Of a stretch of DNA of 59,720 bases, positions 15,921 through 25,334 are shown in pieces (position 1 is the first letter of the stretch; the number at the start of each line of letters is the position of its first letter). The DNA is from AM-2324 sp042091035 (GTDB taxonomy: Bacteria > Bacteroidota > Bacteroidia > Chitinophagales > Saprospiraceae), in assembly GCA_042091035.1 (NCBI GenBank), contig JBELIG010000003.1, positions 1 to 59,720 of the forward strand, given 5' to 3'. The translations under genes were made by a program, and so were the position numbers. The notes beneath the pieces were generated by a model that saw only the letters and a list, made by a program, of their open reading frames with translations, was not told the origin of the DNA and made no database searches.

Positions 15921-17699
15921 CTATTCGTCCGGCATCAGAGAAAATCGCTTTTGCAAAGCAGTAAGTTTGGGGTTAACCTCCCTCATTTGCAAATATCTTT
16001 CCTTAACAGTAAAGTTCTTTTTGATTACCGGTTTAGTGTCTTGCGCCTTTGGTTCAACTTCGATCTTCAATTGAAGATCTTTTACATTTAATGATTTGCG
16101 GATAAAGACCATAAGCTCTTTTTCCTTCTCAATATCTGCTCGCTGAAGATTAGATGCTACCTTAATATTCAAAAAATTATCATATAAAGACAAGTCTGCA
16201 GCCCTTAAACTCTGTTTTATTATGTCAGAATCTAATTTTTCTGAGTATTCATGCCAGTATTTGCTAAGCTCTTCAAGTGAAATTTCTTTTACAGAACGAT
16301 AGGATTCTTCTTTAATTTGCTCTATTTCCTTATCAAGAGACTCTAGACTAGATAACTTACCTATTGAAAGTTTAAGCTTTTTCTTTTTTGGATTCGCTTC
16401 CTGAACAGGATTCACAGTAGCCTCTTCAATTGGCTTTTGTTCTATTTTGTCTTCTTGTTCTTCCTTAGGTACAGAGACAGTTTTGGCAGCTTCAGTTTCT
16501 ACAGGCGGTTCTTTATGTTCCACCTGCACTTCATCCTGAGCTATTTTGGTATCAATCTTTTTTTTTTCACTAATCAGCACTGGCCCAGTAATAGAAGCTT
16601 CAAGGATACTGCTTAAATTACTAATCTTCATAAGCATAACCTCTACCAACAGTCGCTTATTCCTAGCTTGCTTATACCCTATATCAGTTGCTGTTGCTAA
16701 CTGAAGTGCTGACAACAAAAATGAACCTGAGGCTGTATTTGCCTGATCCATATATCTCGTTCTAAGGTTTTCACTACATTCTAGCAGTGCCAAACTTTCC
16801 TTATCCTTACAAACTAGTAGATCTCTTAAATGCTCTGAAAGACCAGTAATAAATATATCGCCTTCGAAGCCTTTGTCTAAAACCTCATTAAACAGAAGCA
16901 AAACCTGAGGCATGTCTTCTATAAGCATGGCATCAACGAACTTAAAGAAATAGTCGTGATCCAATACATTTAGATTGCTTATGACATCCGCGTACTTGAT
17001 CGAATCTCCGGAGTAACTTACTATCCTATCAAAAATAGAAAGCGCATCTCGGAGTGCTCCATCTGCTTTTTGTGCTATGATGTGCAGAGCATCTTCCTCT
17101 GCTTGAATATTTTCTTGATCGCAAATATTTTGTAAATGGCCAACTATGCGTTTAATCTGAATACGCTTAAAATCAAATATTTGACATCTTGACAAAATGG
17201 TCGGAATGATCTTATGCTTCTCCGTTGTAGCCAAAATGAATACAGCATGCGCTGGTGGTTCCTCTAATGTTTTCAAAAAAGCATTGAATGCCGCCTGAGA
17301 CAACATATGAACCTCATCAATAATAAAGACTTTGTAATCCCCTTGCTGAGGCTGAAATCGAACTTGCTCATTTAAGGCTCTAATATGCTCGACGCTATTA
17401 TTTGAAGCTGCATCAAGCTCTACAATATTAAATGAGTTGTTTTTATTAAAAGAGGTACAGCTTTCACATTCGTTACAAGGTTCTTTCTCCTCAGTAAGAT
17501 TTGTGCAGTTCAGAACCTTAGCAAGTATCCGTGCACAAGTTGTCTTTCCTACTCCCCTAGGCCCACAAAAAAGAAATGCATGCGCAAGGTGGTCATTCTG
17601 AAGGGCGTTCTTCAAAGTCTGTGACACATGTTCTTGACCTACAACATCTACGAATCTGTTCGGTCTATATTTACGAGCTGAAACAACAAATTTTCCCAT
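15921..17699 (-). CDS. dnaX: DNA polymerase III tau (and possibly gamma) subunit
   Basis: A 592-residue clamp-loader ATPase. Walker A is GPRGVGKT at 46-53, zinc Cys are C65, C75, C78 and C81, Walker B is DEVHML, and the sensor region is TTEKHKIIPTILSRCQIF. Domains I-III end near residue 370; a Lys/Glu-rich linker follows, then a C-terminal domain. Within the linker, codons CCA AAA AAG (K438-K439) contain the heptamer A AAA AAG. A -1 shift there reads Glu-Lys-Ala-stop, giving a 442-residue gamma-like protein. Whether shifting occurs is unproven. First gene of a dnaX, Crp/Fnr-like, helicase operon. Confidence 0.96.
   Translation of the reverse strand: MGKFVVSARKYRPNRFVDVVGQEHVSQTLKNALQNDHLAHAFLFCGPRGVGKTTCARILAKVLNCTNLTEEKEPCNECESCTSFNKNNSFNIVELDAASNNSVEHIRALNEQVRFQPQQGDYKVFIIDEVHMLSQAAFNAFLKTLEEPPAHAVFILATTEKHKIIPTILSRCQIFDFKRIQIKRIVGHLQNICDQENIQAEEDALHIIAQKADGALRDALSIFDRIVSYSGDSIKYADVISNLNVLDHDYFFKFVDAMLIEDMPQVLLLFNEVLDKGFEGDIFITGLSEHLRDLLVCKDKESLALLECSENLRTRYMDQANTASGSFLLSALQLATATDIGYKQARNKRLLVEVMLMKISNLSSILEASITGPVLISEKKKIDTKIAQDEVQVEHKEPPVETEAAKTVSVPKEEQEDKIEQKPIEEATVNPVQEANPKKKKLKLSIGKLSSLESLDKEIEQIKEESYRSVKEISLEELSKYWHEYSEKLDSDIIKQSLRAADLSLYDNFLNIKVASNLQRADIEKEKELMVFIRKSLNVKDLQLKIEVEPKAQDTKPVIKKNFTVKERYLQMREVNPKLTALQKRFSLMPDE
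16372..16389 (-). other. candidate -1 frameshift (or slippage) site in dnaX
   Basis: The minus strand reads A AAA AAG (16389-16383) in the same phase as the E. coli dnaX slippery site. In the -1 frame the next codons are GAA AAA GCT and then TAA (16374-16372). An AGGA lies nine to ten bases upstream, a position similar to the Shine-Dalgarno-like stimulator in E. coli. I see no strong hairpin just downstream. Confidence 0.45.
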
Positions 17700-17850
17700 T
17701 TAAAAAGCGGGGTTTAATGATTTTCTTACTTTTACTTTATAAACCTATAATATAAAGTTTATTTATCGCAAATTAACAAAAATTACTTGGCACACGTTAA
17801 AAAACCAAAACTCTCTATGCTGAGTATAAATTCAAATAATACATTTCAGG

Positions 17851-19488
17851 ATGAAAATTGCAATAGCACAGCTGAATTATCATATCGGTCACTTTAAAAA
17901 TAACCTGAAGGTTATGCTCGAAGCGATTGAGCAAGCTAAAAAAGAAGGGGCAGATCTAATCCTTTTTGGAGAACTAGCAAGCTGTGGATATCCCCCAAGA
18001 GACTTTCTTGAATTCGAAGATTTTATACAAAAATCAAACACTACTATTGATGCTTTGTGTGCGGCATCTGAAGATATAGCTATTGTAGTTGGGGCACCCT
18101 CAGTGAATCCTGTACCAGAAGGTAAAGATCTATACAACTCAGCTTATTTCTTGCATGAAAAAGAAATAAAACACGTTCAACACAAATGCTTATTACCTAC
18201 CTATGATGTATTTGACGAATACCGTTATTTTGAACCTGCAACTGCTTTTAATCTAGTCCCTTTCAAAGGAAAAAAAATCGCACTGACCATCTGTGAGGAT
18301 ATTTGGAATATTGGAAATGAAAATCCCCTGTATACCACTTGCCCACTTGATGAGTATGAAAAAGATCAACCCGATTTGATACTCAATCTTTCAGCATCTC
18401 CGTTTTCATTTGGACACATTGACGAGAGAAGAGAAATAGTTCGAGCAAATTCAGTGCGTTACAAAACCCCTCTTTTCTATGCCAATCACGCAGGTGCCCA
18501 GACAGAACTTATTTTTGATGGCGGTTCACTCGTTGCAAACTCAAAAGGTGTAATTGTTGATGAACTCAAACTGTTTGAAGAAGATATTCGATACTACGAC
18601 CTTGAAACCGTTGAAGCCACAACAGAAGACAATATTCCTACACATAACAAGATGGAGAATATACGCAAAGCATTAGTGCTTGGTATACGAGATTATTTTG
18701 CTAAACTAGGATTAAAAAAAGCTGTACTTGGACTATCAGGAGGTATTGATTCTGCCTTAGTTACTGTGTTAGCAGCACAAGCTCTTGGAAAGGAAAATGT
18801 AAAAGCGGTATTGATGCCTTCTCAATTTTCATCAGATCATTCTATTTCCGACTCTATAGAGCTTGTAAACAACTTAGGGATTGACCATAATATCATAGAA
18901 ATACAATCTATTTACGACCAATTCATGGGGCAGTTACAACCCCTTTTTGAAGATAGACCATTCAATGTTGCAGAAGAAAACTTACAATCCCGAAGCAGAG
19001 GTGTGCTACTGATGGCAATCTCGAATAAACTCGGACATATTCTATTAAATACTTCAAACAAAAGTGAGCTTGCTGTTGGTTATGGTACCCTCTACGGCGA
19101 CATGTGCGGAGGCTTATCTGTAATTGGAGACCTTTACAAAACTGAAGTCTTTGAACTATGCAGACACCTAAATAAAGATGGAGAAGTTATTCCTGAAAAC
19201 ATTATCACTAAACCACCCTCCGCAGAGTTAAGGCCCAACCAAAAAGATAGTGATAGCTTGCCAGACTACGACATACTTGATAGCATTCTATTCGAATACA
19301 TAGAAAACAGGAAAGGTCCAAAAGAAATCATTGAGATGGGGCATGATGCACAGCTGGTTGAACGAACCTTAGGATTAGTAAACAGAAATGAATTTAAACG
19401 CTATCAAACTGCACCGGTCTTGAGAATTAGTACTAAAGCATTTGGGATGGGAAGAAGGCTACCAATTGTAGCCAAGTATTTAAACTAA
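17851..19488 (+). CDS. nadE: glutamine-dependent NAD+ synthetase
   Basis: A 545-residue two-domain enzyme that amidates nicotinic acid adenine dinucleotide to NAD+. The N-terminal nitrilase-fold glutaminase shows the triad E41 (GELASCGYPPRD), K112 (KCLLPTYD) and C148 (LTICEDIW). The C-terminal synthetase has the PP-loop S296-G-G-I-D-S301, then TSNKSELAVGYGTLYGDMCGG and the usual KPPSAELRPNQKDSDSLPDY. All catalytic residues are present and the length is typical of the bacterial glutamine-using form. It stands alone on the plus strand, divergent from dnaX, with a hairpin after its stop. Confidence 0.97.
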   Translation: MKIAIAQLNYHIGHFKNNLKVMLEAIEQAKKEGADLILFGELASCGYPPRDFLEFEDFIQKSNTTIDALCAASEDIAIVVGAPSVNPVPEGKDLYNSAYFLHEKEIKHVQHKCLLPTYDVFDEYRYFEPATAFNLVPFKGKKIALTICEDIWNIGNENPLYTTCPLDEYEKDQPDLILNLSASPFSFGHIDERREIVRANSVRYKTPLFYANHAGAQTELIFDGGSLVANSKGVIVDELKLFEEDIRYYDLETVEATTEDNIPTHNKMENIRKALVLGIRDYFAKLGLKKAVLGLSGGIDSALVTVLAAQALGKENVKAVLMPSQFSSDHSISDSIELVNNLGIDHNIIEIQSIYDQFMGQLQPLFEDRPFNVAEENLQSRSRGVLLMAISNKLGHILLNTSNKSELAVGYGTLYGDMCGGLSVIGDLYKTEVFELCRHLNKDGEVIPENIITKPPSAELRPNQKDSDSLPDYDILDSILFEYIENRKGPKEIIEMGHDAQLVERTLGLVNRNEFKRYQTAPVLRISTKAFGMGRRLPIVAKYLN

Positions 19489-19512
19489 AATGGAGCTCTA
19501 AGAGCCCCATTT
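19488..19512 (+). terminator. probable terminator of nadE
   Basis: ATGGAGCTC (19490-19498), loop TAA, GAGCCCCAT (19502-19510) form a 9-bp stem with one mismatch, flanked by AAA and TT. The T-run is poor, so termination may be partial. Confidence 0.55.
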
Positions 19513-19646
19513 CGCAATAATTAAAATCTGAATTAATAAATTATAACCTTTAATCTTTAAACATTTCGTTAACTCAAATCTAAAGTATATCTACCTTAGA
19601 GCCATTTCTTTTCGATAAAAGTACGCCTAATATTGACGGACACACT

Positions 19647-21527
19647 TTATCGCGCACATACCAATTTGAGCGAGAAAGACTCAGACTTATTTTTAAAAAC
19701 AACAAAATAAATCCCAGACTTTAGACTACTTGCATCGAATTGGTGACTTCCCATATCCAACTGCCCAAGATCTTGAACGATCTTCCCCTGAAGATCGATA
19801 ATTTGAACCTGATCAACAGCCTGAGCCAATTCAATATTCAAATAATCCTTAACAGGATTTGGATATACATTCAATCCTATCGTGTTGTTCCAATCATTCA
19901 CTATTATATCTTGATTATTGCTGGCTTCAAAACAATCCAATTCAATCATTTCTTGCACTACTCGGACCATTAGATCATTCAGAAACTCAACATCTGACTT
20001 ATCATTGGAAGCTTCTAGATGTTTATTACCTATACCCGAATCATCTGTAAGATATAGATATGTTCCGTTTGTACTTATGGAGAGTGCTTTCATCAAATAC
20101 TCTGTACTTTTATTGATTCCTGATCCCGTTACCGGAATTAGTCGAATACCTTGCTCAGCTGCCCGAATAACACTCTCGTTTATTCGTTGTACGGAAACAG
20201 AATCTTCATGCGGGGGAGCATCTAGTATCAAAAAAGCGATTTTGGTAATTGCCTCGGCTGACCAATTGATACTTGTTGTTAACTCCTCTAATGCAACATC
20301 TAAGGCTTCGGGAAAATCTCCACCTCCATTAGCTGTTTGTTCATGAATAAACGTGTTTAAGGCACCAACATCGGTACTCAATTCTTTCCTTCTACTTAGA
20401 TATTGATCTGTGTGATCTCTATAGAATATCGCCCCACTACGAACCTCTTTTTTAGCATCAAGCTGTGATATTCTGCTAATAACATCCTGGACCTCTGCTT
20501 TAAGGTATTTTATTTCATCACCCATAGATCCTGTAGCGTCTACTACGAACATGATCTCAACTACATTACTATTATTGCACCTTGTTCTCAATTCGAGGAC
20601 CATATCTTTTGTGATCTCCTTATTGTTGAGCGTAAATATTTCTCCCATATAATTGATCCGAACCTTCTTGTTTATTCCAAGTGGTTCTTCAAAAAACAAT
20701 TCAGAAATCCCCTTATTATTTGTTCGGGCTCTCGCCAATATTTTACCAGTTTGGTCTACAACCTCAATAAGTGCGTGCACTAAATTCTCTCCATTCTTAT
20801 TCTTTAAATGAATGCTTGATCTATACTTAGGTGCTAACGACCAAACCCGTGAATATTCTTCAAATTCCTCTTCAATCTGATCTGCCCAGAGATCCCAGTT
20901 TTGAAGGTCAGACCATTCAGATGCTGTTAACTGCCCCGCACTTTCGTTGGGAACTTCACCGACAGGTTCCGGTTCTGGTATGGCACTCATAGATTCTTCT
21001 GCTCTTGATTTTTTTTTCATACTTGCTACCTCAGCATCAACCATACTCTCTTTCACTTCTTCTCTTTCTGAATAGTAACTGACTTCATCATATAGAACAG
21101 CACTCGCAGGAACTGCACCTAAAGGCTTATCCAATTCAAAAGCTGAATCCGTTTCTTCGATTACATCAAATACCCATCCAGTATCACCTTTTATGTATCT
21201 ATTTCCTACGTCGGAGGAAGTAAGGCTAAAAGATTCGACAAGAAAACTTCCAGGCTGAAGATTAATTTCAGTAAACTCAGCTTGTAAGCTTTTTGACTCA
21301 TTTGAAATTAATAAAGAATATATTCCTGGAGCTAGTCCATTAATTACTGAAATCCCCATAGAATCTGTCAAGTAAAAACTTTCAATCCCAAGCTTAGATT
21401 TCACATATACTCGAGCATCTGATAATGCTTCTCCATCATGATCCACAATTGCACAAATTGACGCTTGACCAAGTGCAGAATGGAGGCCAAATCCGAAGAA
21501 CAAAAGAAACACCAATATCTTTTTCAT
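19647..21527 (-). CDS. secreted VWA-domain protein with T9SS sorting domain
   Basis: A 626-residue exported protein. A signal peptide ends near residue 20 (LGQAS; Q21 likely first). Residues ~22-105 look like a carboxypeptidase-regulatory/CnaB-like beta domain (DGEALSDARVYVK, GLAPGIYSLLIS). A linker rich in Glu and Ser follows, then a second such domain. A von Willebrand A domain begins at IMFVVDATGSMGDEI; its metal site has DxTxS instead of DxSxS. The last ~75 residues are a T9SS sorting domain (VYPNPVKDYLNIEL, LKSGIYFVVF). It is probably a surface protein with a metal-dependent binding site. The ligand is unknown. Confidence 0.85.
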   Translation of the reverse strand: MKKILVFLLFFGFGLHSALGQASICAIVDHDGEALSDARVYVKSKLGIESFYLTDSMGISVINGLAPGIYSLLISNESKSLQAEFTEINLQPGSFLVESFSLTSSDVGNRYIKGDTGWVFDVIEETDSAFELDKPLGAVPASAVLYDEVSYYSEREEVKESMVDAEVASMKKKSRAEESMSAIPEPEPVGEVPNESAGQLTASEWSDLQNWDLWADQIEEEFEEYSRVWSLAPKYRSSIHLKNKNGENLVHALIEVVDQTGKILARARTNNKGISELFFEEPLGINKKVRINYMGEIFTLNNKEITKDMVLELRTRCNNSNVVEIMFVVDATGSMGDEIKYLKAEVQDVISRISQLDAKKEVRSGAIFYRDHTDQYLSRRKELSTDVGALNTFIHEQTANGGGDFPEALDVALEELTTSINWSAEAITKIAFLILDAPPHEDSVSVQRINESVIRAAEQGIRLIPVTGSGINKSTEYLMKALSISTNGTYLYLTDDSGIGNKHLEASNDKSDVEFLNDLMVRVVQEMIELDCFEASNNQDIIVNDWNNTIGLNVYPNPVKDYLNIELAQAVDQVQIIDLQGKIVQDLGQLDMGSHQFDASSLKSGIYFVVFKNKSESFSLKLVCAR

Positions 21528-21641
21528 ATGATCGATTTTAAATTAAAACTAGTCTTCCTTATAAAGTTAAGAATCTCATTCCTGTATATATGATGCGAAA
21601 ATTTAACATTATGGTTAATATTTTTTTTAGTTGAGTTCAAA

Positions 21642-21674
21642 TTGTTACTGAAATAAAAAAGTTGCCTACCTTTG
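21642..21674 (+). promoter_or_regulatory. candidate promoter of purH
   Basis: TTG (21642-21644), a 22-base spacer and TACCTTTG (21667-21674), the latter an exact TAnnTTTG match. The leader to purH would be about 75 bases; I see no riboswitch-like structure in it. Confidence 0.55.
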
Positions 21675-21754
21675 AATTCCATGTAATCTATGTGGAAAAT
21701 CCCTTTCTATTAGATTAATTTTCAATAAAAAATTCATTCTGAATTATTCGCTGC

Positions 21755-23275
21755 ATGAAAAAGATAAAATCAGCTTTAGTATCTGTATTCCACAAAGATG
21801 GTCTAGAACCAATCATCAATAAAATGATGGAACAAGGTGTTAAGATCTATTCTACTGGAGGAACTCAAAAATTCATTGAAGGATTAGGAGGGACAGTAAA
21901 CCCTGTTGAGGAATTGACAGGATATCCATCTATACTTGATGGACGTGTAAAAACACTTCATCCTAAGGTATTTGGAGGAATCCTTGCCCGTAGAGAAGAA
22001 AATCACCTGGGTCAACTGGACAAGTACGAAATACCAACAATAGACCTTGTAATCGTTGATCTTTATCCTTTTGAACAGACAGTTGCATCAACTAATGATG
22101 AGGCTGCAATTATCGAAAAAATAGATATCGGCGGTATCGCTTTGATTCGTGGAGCGGCGAAAAACTTCAATGATGTGGTCATTGTTCCTTCGCAAGATGA
22201 ATATTCCGATTTAGAACATATCTTGAATGAACAAGATGGTTCTTCAACATTGGAGCAAAGAACAAACCTTGCAGCGAAAGCTTTTGGAGTGAGCTCTCAT
22301 TACGACACTGCTATCTTCAACTACTTCAACAGATCACAAGAATTACCTGTATTTAAAAGAAGTATAAATGGCGGTGAATCTCTTAGATATGGAGAGAATC
22401 CCCACCAAACAGCAACTTATCACGGAGACCTTGATAAGATGCTAGAAAAAATAAGCGGCAAGGCATTATCCTTTAATAATTTGGTAGATGTAGATGCCGC
22501 TATTGGATTGATGCGTGAATTTAAAGACGATGCACCCACTTTTGCTGTGCTAAAACATACAAACCCTTGTGGTGTCTCTACCAGAGACACTGTGCTCGAA
22601 GCTTGGCATACTGCATTGGCAGGTGACCCTGTATCAGCTTTTGGTGGAATTTTGATTTCAAATACAGAAATAGACTTAGATACAGCTCAGGAAATTGATA
22701 AATTATTTTACGAAGTACTAATTGCGCCATCCTTCAGTAAAGCTGCAGAGGACTTGCTTACAAAGAAAGCTAAGCGTGTACTCTTGAAAATAAAACATTG
22801 GGACCTACAGCAAAAATCTTTCAAAAGTCTATTGAATGGTGTAATAGTTCAAGATACGGATCTATCCATAGAGTCAGAGCATGCAATGAAAGTTGTAACA
22901 AAAAGCCTTCCTAGCGGTGCTCAAATGGACGATCTGATGTTTGCAAACAAATGTGCAAAGCATCTAAAGAGTAATACTATTGTTTTAGCGAAAGGAAATC
23001 AACTACTTGGTATGGGCTGTGGCCAAACCAGCAGAGTTGATGCACTCAAGCAAGCTATAATTAAAGCTGAACACTTTGGTTTCAAGCTCGAAGGAGCAGT
23101 TATGGCCTCAGATGCCTTTTTCCCGTTTCCAGATTGCGTTGAAATTGCAGATAAAGCGGGCATAAAAGCAGTAATTCAACCAGGAGGCTCTATCAAAGAT
23201 CAGCTTAGTGTTGATTATTGTGACCAAAATGGCATTGCGATGGTTATGACTGGTGTGAGGCATTTTAAACACTAA
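21755..23275 (+). CDS. purH: bifunctional AICAR transformylase / IMP cyclohydrolase
   Basis: A 506-residue enzyme for the last two steps of IMP synthesis. The N-terminal MGS-like cyclohydrolase domain starts MKKIKSALVSVFHKDGLEPI and has YSTGGT and LDGRVKTLHPKVFGGIL. The C-terminal transformylase domain has SLRYGENPHQTA and the catalytic pair K267-H268 in VLKHTNPCGV, then DAFFPFPD and a C-terminal TGVRHFKH. All key residues are present and the length is normal. It starts what looks like an operon with coaX 11 bases later and an outer-membrane protein gene beyond. Confidence 0.97.
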   Translation: MKKIKSALVSVFHKDGLEPIINKMMEQGVKIYSTGGTQKFIEGLGGTVNPVEELTGYPSILDGRVKTLHPKVFGGILARREENHLGQLDKYEIPTIDLVIVDLYPFEQTVASTNDEAAIIEKIDIGGIALIRGAAKNFNDVVIVPSQDEYSDLEHILNEQDGSSTLEQRTNLAAKAFGVSSHYDTAIFNYFNRSQELPVFKRSINGGESLRYGENPHQTATYHGDLDKMLEKISGKALSFNNLVDVDAAIGLMREFKDDAPTFAVLKHTNPCGVSTRDTVLEAWHTALAGDPVSAFGGILISNTEIDLDTAQEIDKLFYEVLIAPSFSKAAEDLLTKKAKRVLLKIKHWDLQQKSFKSLLNGVIVQDTDLSIESEHAMKVVTKSLPSGAQMDDLMFANKCAKHLKSNTIVLAKGNQLLGMGCGQTSRVDALKQAIIKAEHFGFKLEGAVMASDAFFPFPDCVEIADKAGIKAVIQPGGSIKDQLSVDYCDQNGIAMVMTGVRHFKH

Positions 23276-23286
23276 AATATTCCCTT

Positions 23287-24012
23287 ATGCACTTATGCAT
23301 AGACGTTGGTAACAGCAGGTGGAAGACTGGAGTGTTTGATCATGACAAACTTGTTCATGTTCATGCTTTTGATTCAAATGATGCATTTGAAGAAATTTCC
23401 AATATCCTATACAACCATTCTATTGATTATTCTATCTATTCTTCAGTAAGATCAATAGAGGAAAGGGTAGTTCGTCTGCTAGAATCAAGAACAAGATTCG
23501 TTCAATTCGACCATACCACTCCTCTTCCGATCTACAATAGTTATAAAAGTCCTGAGACATTAGGACTGGATAGACTTGCAGCAGTAGTTGGAGCGTATGG
23601 TGGATCCGATCATGCTTTGATTATTGACGCAGGAACTTGCATTACTTATGACCTATTAGTTGATAGAAGTAAATATCTGGGTGGAAATATCTCACCAGGA
23701 CTTGAAATGCGTTTTAAAGCAGTTCATACTTTTACGGATAAATTACCCAATCTGAAGCAAAAAAATATTGTTTCTGCTTTCGGTAAATCAACCAATGAGG
23801 CCATAGAAATAGGAATTAGTCGGGGTCTTTGCCACGAAATTGAAGGGTTTATCAACCAATATAGTATGAATTATCAGCCTCTGGACGTATTTCTGACGGG
23901 TGGAGATTCAAATTATTTGGTAGAGTACCTTAAAAAAAAGATATTTGTACGCCCAAATCTAGTTTTAGAGGGGCTGAGTAAAATTTTGATACATAATGTC
24001 AATGAGAAATAA
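23287..24012 (+). CDS. coaX: type III pantothenate kinase
   Basis: A 241-residue CoaX, the first enzyme of coenzyme A synthesis (pantothenate to 4'-phosphopantothenate), of the ASKHA fold. The start MHLCIDVGNSRWKTGVF holds the phosphate-binding D6 and GN...K13. GLDRLAAVVGAY and IIDAGTCITYDLL follow, then GGNISPGLEMRFKAVHTFTDKLP and a C-terminal FLTGGDS. The length is slightly under the usual 250-260. It lies 11 bases after purH, and its end overlaps the start of the next gene by 17 bases. Confidence 0.95.
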   Translation: MHLCIDVGNSRWKTGVFDHDKLVHVHAFDSNDAFEEISNILYNHSIDYSIYSSVRSIEERVVRLLESRTRFVQFDHTTPLPIYNSYKSPETLGLDRLAAVVGAYGGSDHALIIDAGTCITYDLLVDRSKYLGGNISPGLEMRFKAVHTFTDKLPNLKQKNIVSAFGKSTNEAIEIGISRGLCHEIEGFINQYSMNYQPLDVFLTGGDSNYLVEYLKKKIFVRPNLVLEGLSKILIHNVNEK

Positions 24013-25333
24013 ACCATTAGTTCTTCTAATTTTCGCCTTATTCTTATCGCAAAATCTGTTGGCTCAGCCTAAAGATAACTCGCCATATTCCAGAATGGGA
24101 CTTGGTGATCTTTCATCACTGGCATATACGGCAAATTTGGGTTTTGGAGGTCTAAGTGCAGCATACTATGATGCATACCAAACTAATTCTTTGAACCCAG
24201 CATCTTTGGGATTCCTAAAGGCAACAAGTTACGAGTTTGGATTCAATGCTGAGTATTCCCAATTTTCCCAGGGTAATGATCAATCGAATAGCTGGTCTGG
24301 AAACTTAAAAACAATATCATTAGCCTTTCCGGTATTCAATCCGATAAATTCCGCACAGGATAGAGTTGATCGAAAACTAGAATGGGGCATGCAATTTGGT
24401 GTTTCACCATATTCCACTGTAGGCTACGATATTCAATCTGTGAATGACATAGATCAAATCGGTGCCGTCGCAAATCAATTTACAGGAGAGGGAGGAACCT
24501 ATCGACTAAATTGGGGGAATGGTTTTAAACTAAACAATTTTGCATTCGGAATAAACGTTAATAGATACATAGGTAATATAAATCAGACTCGATTGATTAA
24601 TCTACCTACACTAAGTAATACATATATCAATAGTTATATAGACCAGTATAGCGTTAGATCTTGGCAATTGAGCGGAGGAGCTCAATATGTTCTTGACCTA
24701 AAAAACACAGGTGAGGACGGCGAATCTAAAGCTTCTGGAAACAAACTAGTCATTGGTGCATACGCTAATGTTGGAAGCAATTTGAAATTCAACGTTTCCC
24801 AGTTGCACACATCTACTAATTCGAGTTATCCTATATCAGCAATAGATACACTTGTTTATAGTCAAGATGCAATCATCGAATCTAATCTGCCAGCATCTTA
24901 TACTGTTGGTCTAATGTATCATAAAAACTCAAAATTGAAACTTGGTTTTGATTTTTCTCAAACTTTTTGGTCTGAATTTGTTAACCCATTGAGAGACGAG
25001 AATTTGAGTGATGCAAATCGTATAAATGGAGGTATAGAATATACACCAGATGCGAATTCATATAACTCCTATGGTAAACGAGTAAGGTATAGAGCAGGCT
25101 TTGTAATTGAAAATGATTACAGAGTGATTGACACCAATTTAAGGAATATCGGCATCACATTAGGTGTTGGGCTTCCGATACGCCTACCAAGACAGCAGGT
25201 TTCAGCTGTAAACCTAAGTCTTGAACTTGGCCAATTCGGTAATCCAGACCAGATTATGGAAAATTATGCCAAACTTAATATAGGATTCACCTTAAATGAT
25301 AACCTTTGGTTCTTTAAACGTAAATTTTATTAA
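23996..25333 (+). CDS. putative outer-membrane beta-barrel protein
   Basis: A 445-residue protein with a signal peptide ending LLA before Gln (LLAQPKDNSPYSRMG). The remainder is rich in aromatic and Gly/Asn residues in alternating, strand-like segments, and ends NDNLWFFKRKFY with a terminal aromatic, as in outer-membrane barrels. NSPYSRMGLGDLS and NPASLGFL recall Bacteroidota outer-membrane proteins of the FadL/PorV-like superfamily, but I cannot assign a substrate. The start codon lies inside coaX; a second ATG two codons on (24002) is also possible. The TPR-like gene begins 1 base after its stop, so the two are co-transcribed. Confidence 0.7.
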   Translation: MSMRNKPLVLLIFALFLSQNLLAQPKDNSPYSRMGLGDLSSLAYTANLGFGGLSAAYYDAYQTNSLNPASLGFLKATSYEFGFNAEYSQFSQGNDQSNSWSGNLKTISLAFPVFNPINSAQDRVDRKLEWGMQFGVSPYSTVGYDIQSVNDIDQIGAVANQFTGEGGTYRLNWGNGFKLNNFAFGINVNRYIGNINQTRLINLPTLSNTYINSYIDQYSVRSWQLSGGAQYVLDLKNTGEDGESKASGNKLVIGAYANVGSNLKFNVSQLHTSTNSSYPISAIDTLVYSQDAIIESNLPASYTVGLMYHKNSKLKLGFDFSQTFWSEFVNPLRDENLSDANRINGGIEYTPDANSYNSYGKRVRYRAGFVIENDYRVIDTNLRNIGITLGVGLPIRLPRQQVSAVNLSLELGQFGNPDQIMENYAKLNIGFTLNDNLWFFKRKFY

Positions 25334-25334
25334 A

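Noticed and set aside
19918..20346. 142-codon plus-strand frame inside the VWA-protein gene
   Set aside because: It is antisense to a clear VWA/T9SS gene, has no domain or signal and a composition expected from the opposite strand.
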